Origin: Sipunculus nudus
Taxonomy: Eukaryota; Annelida; Sipuncula; Golfingiida; Sipunculidae
DNA length: 64,000 nt
Reading direction: 5' to 3'
Assembly: GCA_026874595.1 (NCBI GenBank)
Contig: CM049311.1
Location: 47,187,676 to 47,251,675 of the forward strand
The translations under genes and the position numbers were made by a program. This document shows, piece after piece, positions 62,101 through 64,000 of this stretch (position 1 is its first letter; the number at the start of each line of letters is the position of its first letter). The notes under the pieces were generated by a model that was not told where the DNA came from, ran no database searches, and saw only the letters and a program-made list of their open reading frames with translations.

Positions 62101-64000
62101 TATTCTTAATGGTTTATGATGCTTTTCTTTAACAGACATATCTTAAACTTACAATCATTTATCAGTCATAAAATTATTCACAACACATACAGTAATGGAA
62201 GCAGATCATAACATCTAAGACAGAGTCGGCTCACCCAGCTGATTTAAACTTAAGTTGAGCAGAATTGAGTTTACCTTCAATTGTTGCCATAAAGAGCCAA
62301 GTTTGTGCAGAAAATGTAGTTCACAAAAAAGATAAAAGCCACAAATAGGCCTTAATGAGCAAACTTAAAGGTGCCTATTCTGAAATTTGACATCTTTTGT
62401 CTAAAGATAATCCCTTGAACCTTTTATAAAAAATAGGTCAGAATATGCCAATCCCACTGTGTATAGGCTGATTGTTTTGTTTATATCCACATTTATAACA
62501 TGTGGGGGGCCCACCAGAATAATCCAGACACATTCAACAAGAACATCTGGCAGCAAGTCAGACAAACAAAGAGTTTTGCAAAGGGCATTTTACGACTAAT
62601 GATCTTCAACTTTGGCTAATATGCAACCAACCACCTTAGATTACATGGTTTTTCTGTTTGTCATCATTGCTGTTTACTGACAGTGTATAGATAGACAAGC
62701 TCATACATCCACCACAGAGGTGTTATCAGAACTTTTCCTAACAAGAATTACCTAGATTTAATTTATATGTTCGCAGAGTAAGCCAAATATCACATAACTC
62801 TATAACAAGGTAGATGAAGGTAGATTGAGCTAGTATATCTTATTTTACACTACCTGCAATTTATGAAAGAAATGAATCAGTGATCAAGATGATCACTGAC
62901 CTGGTATTTGCAAGCCATTCAGATCCCTGTCTCAATAAACACAGAGCATGGTCTGACCACAAAATCATAATACCAAGTGTTCATTTTATTCCTAGGATGG
63001 AAAGTAAGTGTTCACGAAAACACTACATTGTATCTGTTCCATTCTGCTTATATCACAGAGGCAGAAAATATTACCTGAGCTTCATGACCCATGGTCACAT
63101 TTTTCATTGCCAGTGACCATTTATGATCATATCCTTTCAGACATTTATTATGTATGAAAAAAGCAGGACAGTACAAATGAGCTTGTTTGATTTTATAAGA
63201 AAACTTAATTTGTACTTAATTTGATATTACATAAGAATCTCTCAGGTTTCATCAGTATTATATTATTTTCAGAACCACAAAATGGTCCACAGTGATGCCA
63301 AAGAGTTTCCATGCACCGTGTGTGATTACAAGGCCAAGAGGATTGAGAATCTGAGAGTTCACATGCGTCGTCATGCCACCACTAAACCTTTCAAATGTGG
63401 AGTCTGTGGTCGCGACTACACTCAACGACGAGCTCTGGAGCTTCATTTACGTCATCACGTCACAACAGGACATGTTGACAGTAAGACTTGTATCAAATGT
63501 GGAACAGCTTTCCAGTATCCAGAAATATACAAGGAACATATCCAAACTTGCCAAGGAAAGACAGCTATGACTGTGAAAGATGAAATGCTGGAAGTGGAAG
63601 TTGAGACCAGTGTTGGTCAAACCACGACCCCTGTAACAGGAGAGCAGCATGTCACAGTTTTCATGTGTGAGGAATGTAATTCTGTGTTTGCGACTCAGGA
63701 CAGTCTGGCAGTGCACATACTGGCAGAGCATATGAAACATAATACAAATAATACAGTAACAGGACAGTCAGCAGAAAGCCAACAAACAGTCCTGCTGGCA
63801 GAAGAGCATTCATCAGTGGTAAACAGTTCAGCAGATCAGAGCACTGGTACAATGCCAGCCATCATATCTGTGTCAGGGTCAGAGGAGCTGGCAAAGGTAA
63901 CGTTACCCAAGGAACAATACGTGTCCCTTGTAGCACAAAATGTGATCAGCAGTGACATTGCAACCACCACGTCCTCAAGTCATTACGTTACCGTGACTGA
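17312..64000 (+). CDS. Multi-exon AT-hook / C2H2 zinc-finger protein gene (18 exons in window, 3' end missing)
   Basis: I chained 18 exons by splice consensus and matching phases: 17,312-17,413; 23,581-24,997; 25,834-25,965; 27,309-27,449; 29,723-29,823; 30,948-31,071; 31,436-31,582; 32,171-32,337; 33,328-33,443; 34,461-34,642; 37,442-37,579; 56,267-56,367; 56,778-56,895; 59,438-59,541; 60,343-60,458; 60,710-60,790; 61,848-61,941; 63,273 to the window end. Together they give 1,369 codons. The product has two AT-hooks (residues about 87-97 and 122-130), a long acidic Gln/Ser-rich region, fingers 1-4 (about 560-670), an acidic linker (about 673-876), and fingers 5-17 (about 887 onward). This is a likely nuclear DNA-binding regulator. 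AT-hook plus many fingers recalls vertebrate ZFAT in outline only; I do not claim orthology. Confidence 0.9.
17599..17874. mobile_element. 276-bp MITE, PIF/Harbinger-like
   Basis: Inverted ends of about 35 bp (GGCCAAAAAAAAA..GGTATGGTTCTCAGGCAC and the complement GTGCCTGAGAACCATACC..GGCC) are flanked by TAA at 17,596-17,598 and 17,875-17,877. A GGCC start with a TAA duplication fits Harbinger-type MITEs. The interior is non-coding. Confidence 0.85.
18813..19190 (+). repeat. ~144-bp tandem repeat, 2.5 copies, inside a dispersed repeat
   Basis: Copies share AGAACATGGNTGACCTTGAC, AAGGTCACAG, and AAAGAATTTGAG landmarks. Spacing 143 and 146 bp. Confidence 0.8.
19661..20427 (-). pseudogene. LINE ORF2 C-terminal part with CCHC zinc-knuckle-like motif
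   Basis: After the frameshift the next frame continues FEELISRYKVTINFMHYTG, has one stop near 20,303, and then runs open from 20,290 to 19,661. CTFCKKDRDTYSHIFYHC is the cysteine-histidine motif commonly found at the end of L1/Tx1 ORF2. Only two lesions separate this region from a continuous ORF. Confidence 0.85.
20428..22485 (-). pseudogene. LINE ORF2 reverse transcriptase (5'-truncated)
   Basis: The frame is open from the truncation point at 22,485 to 20,428 (about 685 codons). It shows TKYFLNLEKRNF upstream, NKTPGPDGFPVEFYK, RPLSLLNTDYKI, LSVDFEKAFDQLEW (motif A), RGVRQGCLLSPYLF (motif B), and QYADDTVL (intact catalytic YADD). Motif wording is that of Tx1/L1-like elements. A frameshift near 20,440-20,460 breaks the link to the C-terminus. 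It lacks the N-terminal endonuclease, so it cannot be autonomous. Confidence 0.92.
22502..23580 (+). other. Intron 1, right part: AT-rich, nothing recognised
   Basis: Very AT-rich sequence between the LINE and exon 2; no exon or repeat structure noticed. Confidence 0.55.
23578..23583 (+). promoter_or_regulatory. NAGNAG tandem splice acceptor of exon 2
   Basis: The sequence CTTCAGCAGAAA offers two acceptors three bases apart. Use of the second would drop a single glutamine codon while keeping frame. Tandem acceptors of this type are often used alternatively in animals. Confidence 0.6.
23581..24997 (+). CDS. Exon 2: AT-hooks and long acidic, Gln/Ser-rich region
   Basis: The exon starts phase 0 after TATCTTCAG and ends phase 1 before GTCAGT. 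Its 472 codons encode two AT-hook motifs, KRGRGRPRKRP and KRRRGRPAH (core GRP flanked by basic residues), which bind the minor groove of AT-rich DNA in known families. The rest is low-complexity and rich in Glu, Ser, Gln and Pro, probably disordered. A hexapeptide tandem repeat (NPxQSE type) lies at 24,418-24,540. This large exon is typical of the unstructured N-terminal part of zinc-finger regulators. The acceptor is a CAGCAG tandem, so one Gln may be optional. Confidence 0.93.
24418..24540 (+). repeat. In-exon 18-bp tandem repeat coding for NPxQSE-like hexapeptides
   Basis: About seven 18-bp units encode ENPSQS, ENLPQS, ENISHL, ENPSQL, ENPPQS, EDPPQS, ENPLHA. The unit length is a multiple of three, so copy-number change would keep the frame. 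The region is predicted to be disordered. Confidence 0.9.
24998..25833 (+). other. Intron 2: nothing recognised
   Basis: AT-rich intron between exons 2 and 3; no repeat boundary or exon seen. Confidence 0.6.
25834..25965 (+). CDS. Exon 3: basic linker before the first finger cassette
   Basis: Phase 1 in, phase 1 out (acceptor TTTTGAAG, donor GTAAGC). It reads VYTRRSQRAPKPTEKKRELTE and continues LLKLYESVKPKDVMLENIIAWG. The first half is strongly basic; the second looks helical. I recognise no named domain. The exon joins exon 2 and exon 4 in frame. Confidence 0.88.
25966..27308 (+). other. Intron 3: contains one long imperfect hairpin
   Basis: Apart from the inverted repeat at 26,152-26,285, the intron shows no recognisable element. 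Confidence 0.6.
26152..26285. repeat. Imperfect inverted repeat (hairpin), possible small MITE
   Basis: The left arm begins AGGGCTGGCATAGGGC and reaches CCAATGAGAGTGGGGT (about 26,152-26,196). The right arm read on the minus strand begins AGGGCTGGGACAGGGC and reaches CCAATGAGAGCGTGG. Arms are about 50 bp with small gaps around a loop of about 35 bp. It may be a tiny MITE or a transcribed hairpin. Confidence 0.75.
27309..27449 (+). CDS. Exon 4: zinc finger 1 and start of finger 2
   Basis: Phase 1 in, phase 1 out. Finger 1 is CKHC followed by 12 residues, H, four residues, H (Cys560, Cys563, His576, His581). After the linker LQLKPWQ, finger 2 begins with CPVCYYR and is cut by the intron (donor GTGAGA). 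The linker with KPW recurs in exon 11, showing that the two exons are paralogous. Confidence 0.95.
27953..29350. mobile_element. 1.4-kb non-autonomous pogo/Tigger-type element
   Basis: The termini are CAGTGGAACCTGTCTAATGC (left) and, from the right end, CAGTCCAACCTGTCTGAACG, with TA on both outer sides (27,951-27,952 and 29,351-29,352). Subterminal GGTCGTAATAGACAGGTGG-like and GGTCATAATAGCCAG motifs occur at both ends. No transposase frame remains. It fills most of intron 4. Confidence 0.85.
29723..29823 (+). CDS. Exon 5: end of finger 2 and start of finger 3
   Basis: Acceptor TTTCCCACAG, donor GTTGGT; phase 1 in, phase 0 out; 101 bases, the same length and phases as exon 12. It completes finger 2 (spacing C-x2-C-x12-H-x3-H once joined) with QMSLKQHMAAH and begins finger 3 with CNECGHMFGTKAK. 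Confidence 0.94.
29824..30947 (+). other. Intron 5: nothing recognised
   Basis: No repeat or exon-like structure was recognised between exons 5 and 6. Confidence 0.55.
30948..31071 (+). CDS. Exon 6: end of finger 3 and finger 4
   Basis: Acceptor CTGTTTGCAG, phase 0 in. LNQHMKYH completes finger 3; CPLCDRAF then HLLQVH forms finger 4 (C-x2-C-x12-H-x4-H). The exon end that keeps frame with exon 7 is after T at 31,071 with donor GTATGC, an unusual T at the last exon position that the paralogous exon 13 shares. Confidence 0.9.
31072..31435 (+). other. Intron 6: nothing recognised
   Basis: Short AT-rich intron with no feature. Confidence 0.6.
31436..31582 (+). CDS. Exon 7: inter-cassette linker with a SUMO-consensus-like site
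   Basis: Acceptor CTTGACAG, donor GTAGGG; phase 1 in and out. The reading frame KALRGIKAVEGQRKLKHMSE continues to PPQIKEEVTVTMAT. IKEE fits the psi-K-x-E pattern of sumoylation sites, common in transcriptional regulators; that is only a motif match. No zinc finger here. Confidence 0.85.
31583..32170 (+). other. Intron 7: contains a compound microsatellite
   Basis: Only the AC/AT/AG simple repeat near 32,060-32,113 stands out, about 60 bp before the acceptor of exon 8. Confidence 0.7.
32060..32113. repeat. Compound (AC)n(AT)n(AG)n microsatellite
   Basis: Successive runs of AC, AT and AG dinucleotides. Confidence 0.95.
32171..32337 (+). CDS. Exon 8: acidic linker
   Basis: Acceptor CATGTAG, donor GTACGG; phase 1 in, phase 0 out. 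It reads EPVLTKEEMEQVTQGDVQDQ and onward to VETAVENMFK, highly acidic, possibly a protein interaction or activation segment. No known domain. Confidence 0.87.
32338..33327 (+). other. Intron 8: hosts a tRNA-derived SINE
   Basis: The SINE-like body near 32,768-33,045 is the only feature recognised. Confidence 0.6.
32768..33045 (+). mobile_element. tRNA-derived SINE
   Basis: The head looks like a tRNA: a box-A-like TGGTTTAGGGGTAGAGC, an anticodon-arm region, and a box-B-like GAGTTCAAATC about 45 bp further on. A C-run of about 25 bases follows (32,845-32,869) and then an unrelated body to about 33,045. Exact ends and target duplication were not found. Confidence 0.6.
33328..33443 (+). CDS. Exon 9: acidic then basic linker
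   Basis: Acceptor TTAATCCAG, donor GTATGT; phase 0 in, phase 2 out. It reads DQEDEMDDESAEIDETDTSV then SKRTLPGTYKTKHNTEMF. A dense Asp/Glu run is followed by basic residues. No named domain. Confidence 0.87.
33444..34460 (+). other. Intron 9: nothing recognised
   Basis: No exon, long repeat, or inverted repeat was recognised. Confidence 0.55.
34461..34642 (+). CDS. Exon 10: conserved-looking linker before the second finger cassette
   Basis: Acceptor TTTGAACAG, donor GTATGC; phase 2 in, phase 1 out. It reads KLGLSGAESKPKLAKKEFPR, continuing to KKGRWINNQRYVHVDQMEPA and KKYADIFP. The lack of low complexity in the second half suggests a folded or binding segment that I do not recognise. Confidence 0.88.
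34643..37441 (+). other. Intron 10: repeat debris, no exon seen
   Basis: Contains a two-copy tandem duplication around 35,459-35,590 (TGGGCAATNTCCATGGAAAC and GGTCATGGTGACCTATAT in both copies, period about 68 bp) in a dispersed repeat beginning TTCAGCTGACTGTAAGTCAG near 35,338. It also holds an imperfect inverted repeat near 36,529-36,785. Confidence 0.6.
36529..36785. repeat. Imperfect inverted repeat, about 75-bp arms
   Basis: GTTGCCAGCAAAATG..GGAGCCAATGTTGTTACATT on the left pairs with the complement of AATGTAACAACAGTGGCTCC..TTTGCTGGCAAC on the right (right arm about 36,708-36,785). Possibly a decayed foldback or MITE; outer ends not defined. Confidence 0.6.
37442..37579 (+). CDS. Exon 11: finger 5 and start of finger 6; its 3' edge seeds the 81-bp satellite
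   Basis: Acceptor TTTTACAG, phase 1 in, phase 1 out. Finger 5 is CKLC followed by HLENEH (C-x2-C-x12-H-x4-H). After ELKPWE, finger 6 begins CDECNYK and is split by the intron (AAGA|GTAAGTAT at 37,579/37,580). The last 46 exon bases and the first 35 intron bases (37,534-37,614) form unit zero of the tandem array downstream. Paralogous to exon 4. Confidence 0.95.
46770..48165 (+). repeat. Higher-order block of about 17 units, copy 1
   Basis: This segment of the satellite reappears 2,025 bp (25 units) downstream with the same series of rare variants: CAGTCGATAAA at 47,075, GACTTCAGTAG near 47,394, the GGTGAATG unit, and a CTTGGTATCAG unit. It shows block-wise duplication by unequal exchange. 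Confidence 0.85.
48795..50190 (+). repeat. Higher-order block of about 17 units, copy 2
   Basis: Matches 46,770-48,165 at an offset of exactly 2,025 bp (for example CAGTCGATAAA at 49,100 and GACTTCAG near 49,419), with very few differences. Confidence 0.85.
54560..55240 (+). repeat. 243-bp trimeric higher-order repeat at the right end of the satellite
   Basis: A unit with GGAACTAC followed by two units with AGTATTATC recurs at 243-bp spacing (GGAAC at 54,656, 54,899, 55,142). This is three 81-bp monomers homogenised as a block. Confidence 0.85.
55696..56266 (+). other. Intron 11, unique right part after the satellite
   Basis: About 570 bp of AT-rich single-copy-looking sequence separate the end of the satellite from the acceptor of exon 12. 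Nothing recognised; it presumably holds the branch point. Confidence 0.6.
56267..56367 (+). CDS. Exon 12: end of finger 6 and start of finger 7
   Basis: Acceptor TCATTTTAG, donor GTATGT; phase 1 in, phase 0 out; 101 bases like exon 5. Joined to exon 11 it gives ACT (Thr) at the junction and a perfect finger 6: CDECNYKTRKRTSLIVHKKLH. Finger 7 starts as CQVCNMKFAFKQK. That exact fit across the 18.7-kb satellite intron shows the intron must be spliced from the first donor for a normal protein. Confidence 0.94.
56695..56777 (+). repeat. Two decayed copies of the head of exon 13
   Basis: CTGACTTATCACATGAAACA at 56,695 and TAG-AGGACAAATCACATGAA at 56,733 both resemble the real exon start CTGACCAATCATATGAAACA at 56,778. 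Offsets are 41 and 42 bp. The second carries its own TTTTAG acceptor-like end. Confidence 0.6.
56778..56895 (+). CDS. Exon 13: end of finger 7 and finger 8
   Basis: Acceptor CATTTCAG, donor GTAAGT; phase 0 in, phase 1 out. LTNHMKHH completes finger 7. CDTCGKGFNEKCDLTKHIKRVH is finger 8 (C-x2-C-x12-H-x4-H). Ends with T before the donor, like its paralogue exon 6. Confidence 0.94.
56896..59437 (+). other. Intron 13: mainly a molluscan dispersed repeat
   Basis: From about 57,470 (CCAGACCAAATCTGGAGATAC) to about 59,115 (GTCTGGTGATACTATGGCAC) lies one dispersed repeat with internal tandem units. The remainder is AT-rich intron. Confidence 0.6.
57470..59115. repeat. Dispersed repeat with ~277-bp internal tandem units
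   Basis: The motif TCCATCTGT (TCCAACTGT in the third copy) starts at 58,214, 58,491 and 58,767, periods 277 and 276 bp. Each unit also carries GAAAATTGCT, CATATCT and GGCGCCACCTACCTT-like blocks. The wording resembles a repeat common in bivalve genomes. Antisense open stretches here (for example 58,574-59,011) are by-products of the repeat. Confidence 0.75.
59438..59541 (+). CDS. Exon 14: finger 9 and first cysteine of finger 10
   Basis: Acceptor ATAATTGTAG, donor GTATGT; phase 1 in, phase 0 out. It reads RPFVCKQCNKAYKESTQLK then RHLETH, a canonical finger, and ends at MCP. The next exon supplies HC, so finger 10 is split right between its two cysteines. Confidence 0.92.
59542..59942 (+). 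other. Intron 14, left part: nothing recognised
   Basis: Ordinary intron sequence before the exon-15 look-alike copies begin. Confidence 0.6.
59943..60342 (+). repeat. Four decayed copies of the acceptor and head of exon 15
   Basis: Copies beginning (after an AG) at 59,943, 60,006, 60,212 and 60,278 resemble the real exon start at 60,343: CACNGNAACAAG followed by a Leu-Thr/Ser-Lys-like stretch. Each is preceded by a pyrimidine-rich TTTCTTTCAG- or TAACAG-like acceptor. Spacing is about 63-69 bp (one gap is about three units). The copy nearest the exon, 60,278, is the best preserved; it keeps the TGT codon but ends in an in-frame TGA. The others have lost the zinc-ligand cysteine. Confidence 0.85.
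60343..60458 (+). CDS. Exon 15: finger 10 and start of finger 11
   Basis: Acceptor TTTTCTTTCAG, donor GTGAGT; phase 0 in, phase 2 out. With exon 14 it gives CPHCNKYYLTKISLSQHMKSH (finger 10). Finger 11 begins CEICQKSFGSYSGF. The exon was chosen over its four upstream look-alikes because only here the frame stays open and the finger spacing is exact. Confidence 0.93.
60710..60790 (+). CDS. Exon 16: end of finger 11 and start of finger 12
   Basis: Acceptor TTATTCCAG, donor GTAATG; phase 2 in and out. The split ATG codon (AT|G) yields MAHKVMH to close finger 11. CDICGKTLHTKG opens finger 12. Confidence 0.92.
60791..61847 (+). other. Intron 16: nothing recognised
   Basis: No exon or structured repeat seen between exons 16 and 17. 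Confidence 0.55.
61848..61941 (+). CDS. Exon 17: end of finger 12 and start of finger 13
   Basis: Acceptor TTGCTTGCAG, donor GTAAGA; phase 2 in, phase 0 out. SLMRHQNVAH closes finger 12 (H-x4-H). CEICLRGFKTKRDLK opens finger 13. Confidence 0.93.
61942..63272 (+). other. Intron 17: nothing recognised
   Basis: No exon or structured repeat seen between exons 17 and 18. Confidence 0.55.
63273..64000 (+). CDS. Exon 18 (cut by window edge): fingers 13-17 and start of the C-terminal region
   Basis: Acceptor TTATTTTCAG, phase 0 in; open to the last base. NHKMVH closes finger 13. Finger 14 CTVCDYK..HMRRH, finger 15 CGVCGRDY..HLRHH, finger 16 CIKCGTAF..HIQTC (a C2HC type, last ligand Cys), then an acidic spacer and finger 17 CEECNSVF..HILAEH. 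Afterwards comes a Ser/Thr/Val/Gln-rich tail. The exon's end lies outside the window. Confidence 0.95.

Overview
The window is animal nuclear DNA. It is AT-rich, has GT-AG introns, and carries many LINE and DNA-transposon remnants. Several dispersed repeats (around 18,050-19,260 and 57,470-59,115) look like ones common in bivalve and other molluscan genomes, so a mollusc is my inference; no single-copy marker proves it.

Positions 1-17,280 hold no host gene that I can support. They hold a decayed jockey/CR1-type LINE (1-3,630) split by a 382-bp insertion, a 3.0-kb long-inverted-repeat element with a 9-bp target duplication (6,439-9,456), a LINE tail (about 10,290-10,755), a 2.06-kb DNA element full of the motif TGTCCCACCCGTAACA (about 11,659-13,714), and an internally deleted pogo/Tigger element (15,985-17,277).

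From 17,308 to the right edge the plus strand carries one multi-exon gene. I could chain 18 exons with matching splice phases (4,109 coding bases, at least 1,369 residues, 3' end outside the window). It encodes a nuclear, presumably DNA-binding protein: a basic N-terminus, two AT-hooks, a long acidic/Gln/Ser-rich exon, four C2H2 fingers, an acidic linker, then 13 more fingers. Fingers 1-4 and 5-8 are encoded by two three-exon cassettes with the same intron positions and phases, so the gene grew by duplicating an exon cassette. Its introns hold a 5'-truncated Tx1-type LINE with a 16-bp target duplication, a Harbinger-like MITE, a pogo-type MITE, a tRNA-derived SINE and molluscan dispersed repeats.

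The most striking part is 37,534-55,695: about 224 tandem copies of an 81-bp unit filling nearly all of the 18.7-kb intron that splits finger 6. The first unit is the gene's own exon end plus its splice donor, so the satellite grew out of an exon-intron junction and carries some 220 donor-like GTAAGT sites just downstream of the real one. Two other exon edges of the same gene show the same behaviour on the acceptor side: four decayed copies of the acceptor and head of the 60,343 exon lie upstream of it (59,943-60,342), and about two copies of the head of the 56,778 exon lie upstream of that one. The gene therefore appears prone to turning splice-site edges into tandem repeats.
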